Assembly (NCBI GenBank): GCA_026707945.1
Contig: JAPOVV010000110.1
Span: forward strand, 1 to 64,000
Direction: 5' to 3'
From: Gammaproteobacteria bacterium
GTDB taxonomy: Bacteria; Pseudomonadota; Gammaproteobacteria; Pseudomonadales; Azotimanducaceae
DNA length: 64,000 nt
Shown: one piece after another, positions 43,883 to 54,094 of the stretch
Layout: every line of letters starts with the position of its first letter
Position numbering within the stretch: the stretch's first letter is position 1
Notes under the pieces: model-generated
What the model was told of the DNA's origin: nothing
Database searches by the model: none
Seen by the model: only the letters and a program-made list of their open reading frames with translations
Made by a program: the position numbers and the translations under genes

Positions 43883-44746
43883 ATGAAATCTGAACGCTCA
43901 TTCGACCGAACTGTTGAGGATGTGGGCAACATCCAAAATATGGAGCACTTCAATCTCACGGTGCCGGATCAACAGCTTGCAGCACTGTTCTACGTTACCG
44001 GCCTCGGATTTACCCGCGATCCCTACATCGATTTTGGTACCTTCAACATGTGGATCAATGCCGGTGAGCAGCAATTCCACTTGCCGAAAAAGGACGCACA
44101 AAAGTTTCGAGGCACGATCGGAGTTGTTATTCCCAATCATGACGATCTCAAACGCCGATTAAACGGGATCGAACGTTGGATGGATGGTACCGAATTCAGT
44201 TGGGAAGAAGACGGTGATTGCATCAACGTGATTTGCCCTTGGGGAAATACGATCCGCGTCCACCAACCCGAAGAAGGTAACGGGATGGCGCTTGGAATCG
44301 CTTACGGTGACATGCACGTGCCAATTGGATCGAGCGATGGCATCGTTAAGTTCTACGACCAGATATTCGACACACCGGCGGAGAAGGTCGAAGACAACAC
44401 TGGAACCTATGCACAGGTAGCGATGGGTTACAACCAGGTATTCCGTTTTCGTGAGACCGAAAACGACATCGACGAGTACGATGGGCATCATATTGCGATC
44501 TACGTGTCGAATTTCTCACGCCCACACGATGCACTGATTGAACGTGACCTAATTACTGAGGAATCAGACCAGCATCAGTATCGATTTCAGTGCATTGTCG
44601 ATCTCGATACCGGTGATGAAATCACCGAAATTGAGCACGAAGTACGCAGTCTCCATCATCCGATGCGTAGACGCAGCCTAGTCAATCGAAACGCGTCGCA
44701 GACGTTTGGCAACTATCGCCAAGGGCGCGATGTCTTCGTGCCGTAG
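43883..44746 (+). CDS. Two-module VOC-fold protein upstream of a MoxR/VWA pair
   Basis: A protein of 287 residues with two VOC modules (about 17-130 and 140-250): [45 protein letters not shown], then [25 protein letters not shown] and [15 protein letters not shown]. It contains several His residues at ligand positions (EHFN, QFHL, GHHIAI). The stop TAG 44744-44746 overlaps the GTG start of the MoxR gene, so translation of the two is tightly coupled. Metal-dependent oxygenase activity is plausible, and activation by the MoxR/VWA pair is an inference. Confidence 0.68.
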   Translation: MKSERSFDRTVEDVGNIQNMEHFNLTVPDQQLAALFYVTGLGFTRDPYIDFGTFNMWINAGEQQFHLPKKDAQKFRGTIGVVIPNHDDLKRRLNGIERWMDGTEFSWEEDGDCINVICPWGNTIRVHQPEEGNGMALGIAYGDMHVPIGSSDGIVKFYDQIFDTPAEKVEDNTGTYAQVAMGYNQVFRFRETENDIDEYDGHHIAIYVSNFSRPHDALIERDLITEESDQHQYRFQCIVDLDTGDEITEIEHEVRSLHHPMRRRSLVNRNASQTFGNYRQGRDVFVP

Positions 44747-45570
44747 TGGTTGCGTCGGGTGACGAAGCCCCGTATTACCTGCCGCTCAGTGATGAAGTCG
44801 ACGTATTTCTGGCGGCTTTTGCACAGCGACTACCGGTACTTTTAAAAGGACCGACCGGCTGCGGTAAAACGCGTTTTGTCGAACACATGTCGTGGCGGAT
44901 ATACGGCGACGACCAACTGGTTCGGAACGCAGTCAGACAACCGCTGACTACTGTTTCGTGTCATGAAGACCTCACGGCAACGGACTTACTCGGTCGATAC
45001 CTTCTGCACGATGAATCTACCAGTTGGCAAGACGGACCGCTGACGTCGGCAGTACGTCATGGCGGCATCTGCTATCTCGACGAGATCGTTGAAGCGCGCA
45101 AAGATACGACCGTTCTGATCCACTCTCTCTCGGATCATCGCCGGATTCTGCCGATCGACAAAACCAACGAGTTACTTGAAGCACACCCAGACTTCCTTTT
45201 AGTTATTTCTTACAACCCGGGCTACCAGAGCATTCTCAAGGACTTAAAACCTAGTACCCGTCAACGCTTTGTAAGTCTCCAGTTTGACTATCCCACCGAA
45301 GAACGGGAAGCTGAGATCATCCGGGTTGAAAGCGGAATTGACGAGCAGAATGCTCGTACGCTCGCCAAAGTTGGCGTACATATTCGAAATCTGAGAGAGC
45401 ATGGTTTCGAAGAAGGCGTTAGTACACGCTTACTCGTGTACGCAGGATCCTTAATGCAGCAAGGCATACCACCGCGACGAGCCGCAAATGCCGCATTGGT
45501 ACACGCTTTATCCGATGATCTAGAGGTGCAGCAAGCTATCGCCGATATCGTCGACGTAGTCTGGCCTTGA
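44746..45570 (+). CDS. MoxR-type AAA+ ATPase (CbbQ/NirQ/NorQ family)
   Basis: A protein of 274 residues. Walker A is [14 protein letters not shown] (about 35-48), Walker [16 protein letters not shown], and sensor 1 [10 protein letters not shown]; the C-terminal helical lid has [30 protein letters not shown]. The organisation is typical of CbbQ/NorQ, which remodel metalloenzymes together with a VWA partner. The GTG start overlaps the upstream VOC stop and its own stop overlaps the next TTG start (TTGA). No rubisco or nitric-oxide-reductase genes are adjacent, so the client should be found among the neighbours. Confidence 0.87.
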   Translation: MVASGDEAPYYLPLSDEVDVFLAAFAQRLPVLLKGPTGCGKTRFVEHMSWRIYGDDQLVRNAVRQPLTTVSCHEDLTATDLLGRYLLHDESTSWQDGPLTSAVRHGGICYLDEIVEARKDTTVLIHSLSDHRRILPIDKTNELLEAHPDFLLVISYNPGYQSILKDLKPSTRQRFVSLQFDYPTEEREAEIIRVESGIDEQNARTLAKVGVHIRNLREHGFEEGVSTRLLVYAGSLMQQGIPPRRAANAALVHALSDDLEVQQAIADIVDVVWP

Positions 45571-47522
45571 CCCTACTGAGCGAGGTCGAACGTCCACTTG
45601 CTCTCTTCACGCAAGGGTTAGCGAATCGCATCCCGATTTTTCATAGTGCAGAACAACAACGTTCGATCGTCGGTTCAGATCTATGTGAGTTGTTTTTGCC
45701 GCATGAATTTGACCACTTCGACGAGTCTAGTGCGAACCGCGATGCCTACCGATGGCTCGTCATGCAGCAACTTGGATTTCGTCGCTATGACACGCTGTCG
45801 TTTTCGGTCGAAACTGCAAGATCCCGCATCGAATATCTAGCGATGCAACCCGCGCCTACCGCACATCGCTCCCCCGATCTTGAACTCTTCTATCGGCACT
45901 TCCCGGTGCCAGAGTTAGCGCGATACCTGTTTTTCGTATTGGAAGAAGCCAGGGTTGCCGAATTGATCGTCTCGGAGTTTCCAGGCGCGCAACGCTTAAA
46001 ACGCCAATATCGAACTTTTCGCGAAAGCACGTTCACCCTGTCCGCACAGTCACCGTTTACCGAATTGATGAGTTTGGAGATTGCCTTACAGCGCTTGGAT
46101 CAACTACCACCGAGCTATGTAGATCTTGTCGCACCCATTCTCGACGGACCGTCAAGTGTGTATTCGTCAGCTGAAGCAACCGTGAATTGTTACGGAGCTT
46201 TTTGTACTGATCTCTCATCGGAAGCAGCAAGCACCGTGGACGGCGAACTTGAAGAGATGGTTGAACTACCCACGTTGCAACGTGCAGCACGTCTCGAGGA
46301 GTGGCAAGAGGAACTACATGACCTTGACGCCCAATTGCATGCAATGTCGTTTGATGAGAATGCTGAAGCCAGACAATCCTCTTCCGACGAGGCACTCGAT
46401 GGCTCACTTCGTGAAGCGAGTGTTGAGCTCAAGCAAGAGCGTGATCAGCTTCAACGTAGCATCGACATGGAAAAGTCGCATCTTTCCTCATATGAACGTG
46501 AGCAGATCATTGGTAATCCGCATTTTCGATACGACGAGTGGGACTACCTGAGTCAGAGCTGGCGAAAAGCCTGGTGTTCGGTATACGAGATACGGGAAGA
46601 TCACGTTCGCGAGGATTCAGCAACCGAGTTACTAAAGCGCATCCAACCTCTCGTTCCGAGCGTTAGGAAGCGGTTTGAGCAAGTCAAACCCGTCGGTATG
46701 CGGCGCGTACCTAGAAGCCTGGATGGGGAAGATTTGGACATCAATGCCATTGTCGAAGCGCGCGCCGATAGCCATGCGGGATTAACGCCAACCGAACACG
46801 TGTACGTACGAGTGGAGAAGAAACAACGCGACGTGGCAGCGTGCCTACTCGTCGACCTATCTGCATCGACGGACGATCCGATTGTGCAGCCTGATCCCAC
46901 ACGTATACCTGAAGATGAGGAGGATCCGTTCGACGACCCATACCTTCACGGCGCGATCAACTTCGACCCTGATCAATCTGAATCTGAAACGCCGCGCAAG
47001 ATCATTGACGTTCAGAAAGAATCCGTACTACTGTTAGCGACCGCGCTCGAGAATCTTGGTGATCTGTATTGTGTGTATGGATTTTCGGGGTACGGACACG
47101 AGCGCGTTGAAGTCCATGTCGCGAAGGAGTTCAACGAATCTCTCAACCTTGGAGCGATCAACGCCATTGCAGCGATGAAACCTCTACGCTCGACTCGAAT
47201 GGGTCCAGCGATTCGACATGCAACGCATAAACTGCTAGTAACAGGCAGTGCGTTGAAAGTACTGCTGGTGATTAGCGATGGTTTTCCTCAAGATAGCGAT
47301 TACGGACCTGACCGCAGCGACCATGAATACGGTATTCAGGACACAGCTAAAGCGATCCATGAAGCGCACGAAAAGGGCGTTCAACTGTTCTGCATTACGG
47401 TCGATGTCTCGGGACACGACTATCTACGGCGAATGTGCCGCGATGATCAGTACTGGGTTATTGAAGATACTGAAGAACTACCAAGTGCACTGCAGTTTGC
47501 GTATCGTCGGCTCACTTCGTGA
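45567..47522 (+). CDS. VWA-domain protein, CbbO/NorD family
   Basis: A protein of 651 residues. The N-terminal part ([28 protein letters not shown], then FLPHEF and FRRYD) is the helical CbbO/NorD region, the middle is acidic with coiled-coil stretches, and the C-terminal ~200 residues are a von Willebrand A domain with the metal-ion-dependent site DLSASTDD near residue 428 and [18 protein letters not shown]. The TTG start overlaps the ATPase stop (TTGA). Its role is the substrate-adaptor partner of the MoxR ATPase. A terminator follows at 47527. Confidence 0.87.
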   Translation: MTLLSEVERPLALFTQGLANRIPIFHSAEQQRSIVGSDLCELFLPHEFDHFDESSANRDAYRWLVMQQLGFRRYDTLSFSVETARSRIEYLAMQPAPTAHRSPDLELFYRHFPVPELARYLFFVLEEARVAELIVSEFPGAQRLKRQYRTFRESTFTLSAQSPFTELMSLEIALQRLDQLPPSYVDLVAPILDGPSSVYSSAEATVNCYGAFCTDLSSEAASTVDGELEEMVELPTLQRAARLEEWQEELHDLDAQLHAMSFDENAEARQSSSDEALDGSLREASVELKQERDQLQRSIDMEKSHLSSYEREQIIGNPHFRYDEWDYLSQSWRKAWCSVYEIREDHVREDSATELLKRIQPLVPSVRKRFEQVKPVGMRRVPRSLDGEDLDINAIVEARADSHAGLTPTEHVYVRVEKKQRDVAACLLVDLSASTDDPIVQPDPTRIPEDEEDPFDDPYLHGAINFDPDQSESETPRKIIDVQKESVLLLATALENLGDLYCVYGFSGYGHERVEVHVAKEFNESLNLGAINAIAAMKPLRSTRMGPAIRHATHKLLVTGSALKVLLVISDGFPQDSDYGPDRSDHEYGIQDTAKAIHEAHEKGVQLFCITVDVSGHDYLRRMCRDDQYWVIEDTEELPSALQFAYRRLTS

Positions 47523-47526
47523 CAAG

Positions 47527-47557
47527 AAAAACGGCCACCCTAATAGGTAGCCGTTTT
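47527..47557. terminator. Bidirectional rho-independent terminator
   Basis: AAAACGGCCACC pairs with GGTAGCCGTTTT across the loop CTAATA, 12 bp with one mismatch, with A-run before and T-run after. It lies between the convergent VWA and YccA genes and can serve both strands. Confidence 0.8.
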
Positions 47558-47625
47558 GATCACAGCTCACACTAGTAAGTGATTACAAGCGCCATCCTCT
47601 GCCGTGAATCTGGTTTTCTATCTCT

Positions 47626-48285
47626 TTAGTCGTCCCCGCCGAAAATCCCAATCAGCTGAAGGATGTTGATGAAAAGGAGGTAGAAACTGACGAACAGTTG
47701 ATTCGCAGCGACGATGTAATTTCGTTCGCCGCCTAATACGATCGCACTAGTCTGCCACAGGATCAGCGCACAGGCGACTACGACCACAAACATCGATATG
47801 ACGATAGCGAAGGGAGACATGTTGACAAAGAAACTCAACAGGATGATCCCTAGTATCACAAAGAACGAAACAACTAAGAAACTCGAGAGCCAACTAAAGT
47901 CCGTCCTGCGAACGATTGTATATGCGGAAAGGGCGAAGAATGTCGCTGACGTTAGGGCAAACGCTTGTACAACCAACCATGGCTGTACTGCTAGGTAGAA
48001 CCCAAGAATTGGGGCGATGAAAAGTCCTATGAAGCCTGCAAACACAAAGGACCAAAACAATCCCCAAACAGAATTTGCCGTTTTCTGGACTGCGTACGAA
48101 AGTCCAAAGAAACCTATCAGATAGATGAAGAAATTCATCATGCCGATCCCGAGCGCCATCGCGACGTACGACACAAGCGCAGCAAAGCCGATGGACAGAC
48201 CAAGCATGATGTACGTGTTACGCAAAACACCGTTGATTTCAATTGCCTGTTGTCCAGAGACGTGTGCTAGTGCTGTTAATGCCAT
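47626..48285 (-). CDS. Bax inhibitor-1/YccA family membrane protein
   Basis: A protein of 219 residues with seven membrane helices, starting at about residue 25 (TYIMLGLSIGFAALVSYVAMAL), and the typical end ANQLFVSFYLLFINILQLIGIFGG. This is the YccA/BI-1 family; E. coli YccA interacts with the FtsH protease and modulates its quality control of membrane proteins. A signature QNGVLRNTYIMLG near the N-terminus fits the bacterial group. The gene is monocistronic. Confidence 0.92.
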   Translation of the reverse strand: MALTALAHVSGQQAIEINGVLRNTYIMLGLSIGFAALVSYVAMALGIGMMNFFIYLIGFFGLSYAVQKTANSVWGLFWSFVFAGFIGLFIAPILGFYLAVQPWLVVQAFALTSATFFALSAYTIVRRTDFSWLSSFLVVSFFVILGIILLSFFVNMSPFAIVISMFVVVVACALILWQTSAIVLGGERNYIVAANQLFVSFYLLFINILQLIGIFGGDD

Positions 48286-48572
48286 GTTTTTTACCAGTTT
48301 CGCATGTCTGTGCTAAGTTGAATTATGTATGGTGTCAATCGCACCTTGGCGAGAAACCCATCTTCGAATCATCTGTATAGACAACCAACTATTTCCGCGA
48401 GTTCATCGTCGATTCAGGTGAATCCGAAGCCTCTAATCTAGTTATAAGGACGGAACTATCACAATTCAAGTACTCTCTAAAACGTATACATTGAGCGGGT
48501 TCTCTTCCACACAAGTCCTTCACGAGGACACGGCCATGCAACTTAAACGACACTTTTCTATAAGCTACGATC
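48286..48572. other. Divergent intergenic region
   Basis: The 287 bp between the divergent YccA and DUF2799 lipoprotein genes show no supported frame or RNA gene. Both promoters are expected here. Confidence 0.4.
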
Positions 48573-49226
48573 ATGCATAGTCGACTCTCTCTTCCCGTAT
48601 CGTGCCTTTGCCTCTTGACCTTGAGCGCATGTTCCCAACTTTCCGAAGAAGAATGCCTATACATGAGCTGGCACGCAAGAGGTGTGATGGATGGGGCCGA
48701 GGGTGCACCACCGAGCAAAGTCAACCACTACCAAACCGTCTGTGCTAAGTACTCCGTGATAGTAGACCAAGCAACCTACGAGGAGGGTCGCCAAGAAGGG
48801 GTCAAGCGATATTGCACTCGCGCGAACGGCTTTCACGTTGGTATGAATGGCGACCGCTACGAAAATGCTTGCACAGAGAGCAACGAACGCACGTTCCTTA
48901 GTGGCTATCAACCGGGTCGTTTGATGTGGTCTGCGATCAACAATATCCGAGAGGTCGAATCGGCTGTGCGATCGAGCACCTACCGGATTCAGAACATTGA
49001 AAACAAGATCGATCGCCTGTATGTCGAACTTGAAGACACCAGTTTGACCGATAAGCAGCGATCCGAAATCAGGAATGAAATTCGATGGGCAAGAAGAGAA
49101 ATCGAGAACGAACGCGATCGGCGCAGGACGAATGAGTTACGAATTCCAGATCTAAAAAATAGATGCAATGAAGCTAGGGATCGAGTTGAGTCTCTCGGCT
49201 TTGTCGTGGCTGATGTCTGTAATTAA
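48573..49226 (+). CDS. DUF2799 lipoprotein with coiled coil
   Basis: A protein of 217 residues. The signal peptide ends in a lipobox LSAC (Cys20), so it is a lipoprotein of the envelope. The mature N-terminal part (EEECLYMSWHARGVMDGAEGAP, YEEGRQEGVKRYCTRANGFHVGMNG) is the DUF2799 signature, with paired Cys and GxxDG motifs. The C-terminal ~90 residues are a long charged helix (NIREVESAVRSSTYRIQNIENK onwards), likely coiled coil. Function unknown. Confidence 0.8.
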   Translation: MHSRLSLPVSCLCLLTLSACSQLSEEECLYMSWHARGVMDGAEGAPPSKVNHYQTVCAKYSVIVDQATYEEGRQEGVKRYCTRANGFHVGMNGDRYENACTESNERTFLSGYQPGRLMWSAINNIREVESAVRSSTYRIQNIENKIDRLYVELEDTSLTDKQRSEIRNEIRWARREIENERDRRRTNELRIPDLKNRCNEARDRVESLGFVVADVCN

Positions 49227-49338
49227 TGGGTACGGCTCAATTTAGGCGAGCAGAACGATCCGAACACATCGAATCTAGCTACGGGAATATCTTGAGTTTA
49301 GTCTTGTCCAAGGAGAAACTCATTCCGTAACTCTCTCT

Positions 49339-50004
49339 ATGTCTCCGATGTCGATTTCCCCGTTTCGCATGTATGGTCGTTCTTTTCTCTTTTTGCTCTT
49401 GCCCTTTCTAGCAAGCTGTGCAACTGTCTATACGGCTCCAGACTTCACCGATTACAAGGCTCAACACAAGTCGATTGCTATCCTGCCATTTGACGTCACC
49501 ATAAATCCTGAGCGTCGGTGGAGCGTGTCACAACAACAAATCGATCAAATGGCGAGCCAACACGCTGAGTCCTTTCAAAGAGCTCTCTACACCCAGTATT
49601 TACAAGGCCAACAACGCGGCCGATACACGATTGAATTTCAGGATATTAGCCAGACCAACACATTATTAACTCGTAAAGCCACTAGTGGCAACACGCAAGT
49701 GCTACTAGCTTCCTTGTCAAAATCAGAAATATGTGACGCTTTAAAAGTAGATGCTGTGATTTCAGGTGAAATGGTGTTAACGAAACCGATGGGAACCCTG
49801 GAGTCGATCGCTTCTCTACATTTCTTCAAAATCCCAGGGAGTACGAACGAAGTCCACGTCAACACTTCGATCCACGAGAGCGACAACGGTAAGTTGATTT
49901 GGAACTACGACTTCGCGCAACAAGGTACGCCGTGGAGTTCTGTCGAATCTATCGCAAAGAACTTAATTCGAGGTACTGCACGTAGCTTCCCGTACCGGAA
50001 GTAG
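49339..50004 (+). CDS. Outer-membrane lipoprotein, GNA1162/LPP-like
   Basis: A protein of 221 residues. Hydrophobic leader SFLFLLLPF followed by the lipobox LASC gives a lipidated Cys near residue 27. The mature body contains KSIAILPFDVTINPERRW and SKSEICDALKVDAVISGEMVLTKPMG, typical of the small lipoprotein family (GNA1162/DUF799-like). It lies 112 bp after the DUF2799 lipoprotein and may share its regulation. Function not established. Confidence 0.68.
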   Translation: MSPMSISPFRMYGRSFLFLLLPFLASCATVYTAPDFTDYKAQHKSIAILPFDVTINPERRWSVSQQQIDQMASQHAESFQRALYTQYLQGQQRGRYTIEFQDISQTNTLLTRKATSGNTQVLLASLSKSEICDALKVDAVISGEMVLTKPMGTLESIASLHFFKIPGSTNEVHVNTSIHESDNGKLIWNYDFAQQGTPWSSVESIAKNLIRGTARSFPYRK

Positions 50005-50213
50005 CCGGTACATCTCACCAAGATCTATCTGGCGACCTCACGATTGACGCTCGGAGGTATACGTCCACGCCGAAACTAGAGCCCGGGAGGAAAGCACCCC
50101 GAATGTCGTCCTATGCATACGGTTTAATTCGAAAATATGCGAGGGTCGAGATTAGCTAAACTCGTCACTTTTGATCATGGACCGAAAGCAGGAAACTACG
50201 GAGGAGACAGCAG

Positions 50214-51764
50214 GTGGTTTGGCAATCAGAAGTTGAGGAACTTGAACGCCGAAGAGCGTTTTCTGAAGAAATGGGCGGCGAAGCTGGAATCGCTGAACAG
50301 CGACGGCGGGGCAAGCTAACCGTAAGAGAGCGTATTCGCCTTATCGCAGATGACAACGAGTTTAAGGAGATCGGCCAGCTCGCCGGTGCGGCGACATATG
50401 AAGGTAACAAACTCGTCCACGTTCGACCTTCGAACATGGTCATCGGTACTGCCAAGATCGATGGACGAACTGCTGTCGTAACAGCCGGAGATTTCACCGT
50501 ACGTGGTGGTTCTGCCGACGGCTCAATAGGCAACAAAGGCGGTCATGCACAGACCATGGCTGCAGAATGGAAACTGCCTTTCATCCGTCTACTAGATGCA
50601 ACTGGTGGTAGCGTCAAGACATTCGAACAGATCGGGCGCACATACATACCGACAAATCCGGTAACGCCTGGTATCGAGAAGTTACTTTGTGAAGTACCTG
50701 TCGTTGGTGCCATTCTTGGATCCGTGGCTGGTTTGCCTGCAGTTGACGCATGCCTAGCCCACTTCAACGTGATGGTCAAAGGGATTAGCCAACTGTTTCC
50801 AGGTGGTCCGCCGGTCGTCAAAGCCGCGCTTGGTATTGATATATCAAAAGAGGAACTTGGTGACGAGCGAACCCAGGTGTTCGAGAGTGGTGCGGTTGAC
50901 AACCTGGCCGATACCGAGGAAGACGCGTTTGACATGATCCGGCAATTTCTAAGTTACTTGCCGTCCAACGTATGGCAAATGCCACCGCGAGGAGACACAG
51001 GTGATGACCCGAATCGACGAGATGAGGAGCTGCTTTCTCTCATTCCTCGTGAAAAGCGGCGTACTTACAACCCTCGTCGAATACTAAAAGCAGTGTTAGA
51101 CGAGGATTCGTTCTTCGAAATCACACCCCATTACGGACGCTCTCGGATTATTGGTCTGGCGAGAATGCATGGCTATCCAATCGGTGTCATGATCAACAAC
51201 CCGAACCGAATCGGAGGTTCGATGGATGTTGCCGCTGGCGTGAAGGTCATTCGATTCCTTCAGTTATGTGATACGTTCCATTTACCGATGCTGTATTTAG
51301 CGGACGAACCTGGGTTCATGGTAGGTCCCGAACAACAATCACTAGGCATCGTTCGCGCTGGTGCCAAGATGATTTGCGCCACGCTACGTACCCGTATGCC
51401 TTGGATGTCCGTAATCATCAGACAGTTGTATGGTGTTGCCGGGCAATGCCATGACCGACCAGGCGGAATGTTCAAGCGAGTTGCCTGGCCATCCGGTCAT
51501 TGGGGATCAATGCACATCGCGGGTGGCGTTTCTGCAGCTTATCGTCGCATCATTGCCGAATCAGACAATCCTGAATCGAAACAGCTAGAAATTGAGGAGA
51601 AACTAGAAGCACTCTCGTCGCCGTTTAAGACAGCTGAAGCATTCAACATCGAGGAGATCATCGATCCTCGCGAAACGCGACCACTCATGTGCGAGTTCGT
51701 CGAACTCGCCCAAGAGCACCTCAAGACCCAACTCGGACCTAGTCCATACCCCTATATGCCTTGA
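50214..51764 (+). CDS. Acyl-CoA carboxylase carboxyltransferase (AccD/PccB family)
   Basis: A protein of 516 residues with the paired crotonase-like domains of biotin-dependent carboxyltransferases. The N-terminal half has GKLTVRERIRLIADDNEF, VVTAGDFTVRGGSADGSIGNKGGHAQTMA; the C-terminal half YGRSRIIGLARMHGYPIGVMINNP and DEPGFMVGPEQQSLG with GAKMICATLRTRMPW. These enzymes carry CO2 from carboxybiotin to propionyl-CoA, acetyl-CoA or related acyl-CoA. No partner biotin carboxylase is adjacent, so it must be encoded elsewhere. GTG 50214 is taken as start, with GGAGGA about 9 nt upstream. Confidence 0.88.
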   Translation: MVWQSEVEELERRRAFSEEMGGEAGIAEQRRRGKLTVRERIRLIADDNEFKEIGQLAGAATYEGNKLVHVRPSNMVIGTAKIDGRTAVVTAGDFTVRGGSADGSIGNKGGHAQTMAAEWKLPFIRLLDATGGSVKTFEQIGRTYIPTNPVTPGIEKLLCEVPVVGAILGSVAGLPAVDACLAHFNVMVKGISQLFPGGPPVVKAALGIDISKEELGDERTQVFESGAVDNLADTEEDAFDMIRQFLSYLPSNVWQMPPRGDTGDDPNRRDEELLSLIPREKRRTYNPRRILKAVLDEDSFFEITPHYGRSRIIGLARMHGYPIGVMINNPNRIGGSMDVAAGVKVIRFLQLCDTFHLPMLYLADEPGFMVGPEQQSLGIVRAGAKMICATLRTRMPWMSVIIRQLYGVAGQCHDRPGGMFKRVAWPSGHWGSMHIAGGVSAAYRRIIAESDNPESKQLEIEEKLEALSSPFKTAEAFNIEEIIDPRETRPLMCEFVELAQEHLKTQLGPSPYPYMP

Positions 51765-51815
51765 CCGACTATTGACACACTCGACTGTTTCATCAATTCA
51801 AGAAACGAGCTACGC

Positions 51816-52889
51816 ATGCGTACGAATCCTGAACTAACTCCAGAAGAAAAGCAGACGCTCTACGAAGACGGGTTCTTGGTCCTTCGTGACGTTGTGCCAG
51901 AATCATTGACATTTGAGGCACGACGAACAATTCATATGTTCGCCGGAAAGAATGGCATTCGACGCTCGTATCACGACATATCGACGTCGTCCGCACTGCC
52001 TGACTTGGTAAATCACAGCATCCTTGGCGATATCTTGCGAAACACGATCGGTCCCTACGACGCGCCGGAACGAGGATTCGCTGCCATTCTCTATCCGAAT
52101 GAGAAGAGCGACACACCAAACTACGGCTGGCACCCCCATTTGGATGGTCTCTGGTCAGGGCGCCTCCCAGCGTCGGCGGATGAAATCGACGACCTAAACA
52201 GTCCCCGTACAGAGCATTTCGGTAGCGGCGATGCGACCGTCATGGGAGCGAACATGACGCCTCTATTCCAGGATCCCGAGTGTACGCTTTCACTCGGTAG
52301 CTTCACTGCGTTCGTAGGGATCGCACTGAACGATCAAACGCAATTCGGTCGCGGCAATTTATGCCTCCTTAAAGGAGTCCACGAAGACGTCGAAGCCTTT
52401 TTTCGCATGCAACGAGATTCTGGAGGCGTCGTCGGACCCGAAGGCGAAGCGTGGCCACGGCTAACCAGACAAGCGAACGGTGGCGTATCTATGACCCCTC
52501 TGCCCTACCCAATACGAGATTTGGCGCTACAGGATGCGACCGAGTACAAGGGCTATCGTTTTATTAATCCGTCGCCGATCCTACTTGACGTAGGGGACGT
52601 CGTGATTGCACTCCACGCATGCCCCCATGGTGGTTCGCGTAATGAATGGTCAGATCCCCGTATGAACGTGTATTTTCGAATTCGACGAGATCGACCCGGA
52701 GGCGTCCGTGTTCTTGGCGACAGTGATCATCCCGATCGAGAATGGCTCGGTGGCTTTCATGACTACCCAACAGACTACAACCCATGGGAGGTCGCCATCG
52801 ACAAGCTCTGCGACCACTGGAGCGAATGGGATGGCATGCAGGAAACAGTTGCAATTAACCGAGTACGGGCGCAATCATCGGGCGCTTAA
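51816..52889 (+). CDS. Phytanoyl-CoA dioxygenase-like Fe(II)/2OG oxygenase
   Basis: A protein of 357 residues. It carries the HxD ligand pair in GWHPHLDGLW (His108-x-Asp110) and a distal His in ALHACPHGGSRN, with Arg following in MNVYFRIRR. YPNEKSDTPNYGWHPHLD and RGNLCLLKGVHEDVEAFF fit the PhyH superfamily. It is larger than the other two PhyH proteins of the window and has a C-terminal extension (WEVAIDKLCDHWSEWDGMQ). Substrate unknown. The gene follows the carboxyltransferase by 51 bp. Confidence 0.85.
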   Translation: MRTNPELTPEEKQTLYEDGFLVLRDVVPESLTFEARRTIHMFAGKNGIRRSYHDISTSSALPDLVNHSILGDILRNTIGPYDAPERGFAAILYPNEKSDTPNYGWHPHLDGLWSGRLPASADEIDDLNSPRTEHFGSGDATVMGANMTPLFQDPECTLSLGSFTAFVGIALNDQTQFGRGNLCLLKGVHEDVEAFFRMQRDSGGVVGPEGEAWPRLTRQANGGVSMTPLPYPIRDLALQDATEYKGYRFINPSPILLDVGDVVIALHACPHGGSRNEWSDPRMNVYFRIRRDRPGGVRVLGDSDHPDREWLGGFHDYPTDYNPWEVAIDKLCDHWSEWDGMQETVAINRVRAQSSGA

Positions 52890-52915
52890 AGTGTCGATAA
52901 TTCACTCCGCGCGGT

Positions 52916-52992
52916 GGCTACGTAGCTCAGCTGGTTAGAGCATAGCATTCATAATGCTAGGGTCGTTGGTTCAAGTCCAACCGTAGCTACCA
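52916..52992 (+). tRNA. tRNA-Met (CAT), elongator
   Basis: A 77-nt cloverleaf with a CAT anticodon. The acceptor arm GGCTACG pairs with CGTAGCT (a G-U at the first pair). The D-arm is AGCTCAGCTGGTTAGAGC, the anticodon arm TAGCATTCATAATGCTA, and the T-arm GTTGGTTCAAGTCCAAC. Discriminator A and CCA are encoded. It closely matches elongator tRNA-Met of other Gammaproteobacteria. It lies between an oxygenase gene and DoxX. Confidence 0.95.
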
Positions 52993-53035
52993 CTTGCCCC
53001 AACGCTCATTCGACAGATATAAGGACACGCGGGCC

Positions 53036-53635
53036 ATGGTCGAAAAAATCGGTGCATTGTGGGTTCAAGTGCTTGGCTACCTCAAACCCATTGACGGGAT
53101 ACCGCCACTCTTGGCTCGCCTTTATTTAACACCCGTTATGCTCCAAGCCGGATATACCAAGATCGTCGGTTTTGACAACACGGTTTCATGGTTTGAAAGT
53201 ATGGGCATGCCGTTACCCGTCGTAAGCGTTGCTCTAGTCGCCGTATCTGAGTTCGTTGGCGGCATTCTGTTATTCCTAGGTTGGCTTACGCGTCTCGTCT
53301 GCATTCCGCTCATGATCGCGATGCTCGTTGCTGCGTTCGCAGTACATGGTGAAAACGGATGGCTGACGCTGTCTGACGGCAATAGTTGGCTGGCGAATGA
53401 GCGAGTAGAACAGGCTCAAGAAAAGAAGAGGGAAATCCGACGATTAATGCGCGAACACGGTGACTATCGATGGCTCACCAGTAACGGCAGCATGACGATT
53501 CTTAACAACGGGATGCAGCTCGCAATAACGTACTTCTTATTCCTGCTTATCCTGCTCTTTACCGGCGGCGGCCGATATACGAGCTTGGACTATTGGTTGG
53601 GAAACTGGTTAAACCCACGTCCGAACATTAGCTAA
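53036..53635 (+). CDS. DoxX-family membrane protein
   Basis: A protein of about 199 residues with four hydrophobic segments. The core LLARLYLTPVMLQAGYTKIVG, FESMGMPLPVVSVALVAVSEFVGGILLFLGWLTRLVCIPLMIAMLVAAFAVH is the DoxX pattern. A hydrophilic insert of about 45 residues (RVEQAQEKKREIRRLMREHG) precedes the last helix. Such proteins sit in the inner membrane and are linked to redox or thiosulfate processes in some archaea. I use ATG 53036 with AAGGAC upstream rather than the in-frame TTG at 52994. Confidence 0.85.
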   Translation: MVEKIGALWVQVLGYLKPIDGIPPLLARLYLTPVMLQAGYTKIVGFDNTVSWFESMGMPLPVVSVALVAVSEFVGGILLFLGWLTRLVCIPLMIAMLVAAFAVHGENGWLTLSDGNSWLANERVEQAQEKKREIRRLMREHGDYRWLTSNGSMTILNNGMQLAITYFLFLLILLFTGGGRYTSLDYWLGNWLNPRPNIS

Positions 53636-54063
53636 TGGCGACAAACCAAAACAAGACAATTCCGACGGATCAAAACGTCAAACAGTTCATTGATAGCGTC
53701 GACAATGAGGTCAAGCGCAACGATTCAATAGCGCTTCTCAACATGATGACTGAAATCACAGATCGCCCTCCGGTGATGTGGGGATCGTCTCTCATCGGAT
53801 TTGGAACCTATCACTACAAGTATGCGAGCGGTCGTGAAGGTGACTTCTTTCTAACTGGCTTCTCACCTCGTAAGCAAGCACTGACTATCTACATCATGCC
53901 TGGATTTTCAGAGTACGACGAAATCCTTGGGAAACTCGGCAAGTACAAAACGGGAAAATCGTGCCTTTACGTAAAGAAGCTCGACGATGTGGATCACGAA
54001 TTACTCAAAGAACTGATATCGAAAAGCGTTACGTACATGCGTGACAATTACGAAACCAAATAA
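53635..54063 (+). CDS. DUF1801 family protein
   Basis: A protein of 142 residues, overlapping the DoxX stop by one base (TAATG). Residues 20-130 fit DUF1801 (YdhG-like): MMTEITDRPPVMWGSSLIGFGTYHYKYASGREGDFFLTGFSPRKQALTIY with YDEILGKLGKYKTGKSCLYVKKLDD. This small alpha/beta family is usually uncharacterised. Cotranscription with DoxX is likely. Confidence 0.85.
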   Translation: MATNQNKTIPTDQNVKQFIDSVDNEVKRNDSIALLNMMTEITDRPPVMWGSSLIGFGTYHYKYASGREGDFFLTGFSPRKQALTIYIMPGFSEYDEILGKLGKYKTGKSCLYVKKLDDVDHELLKELISKSVTYMRDNYETK

Positions 54064-54094
54064 CACTTCTTCCCGTCACAGCCATCGTATTTCT

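Noticed and set aside
50137-50319. 60-codon frame overlapping the start of the carboxyltransferase gene
   Set aside because: It overlaps the true gene in another phase and lacks protein-like features.
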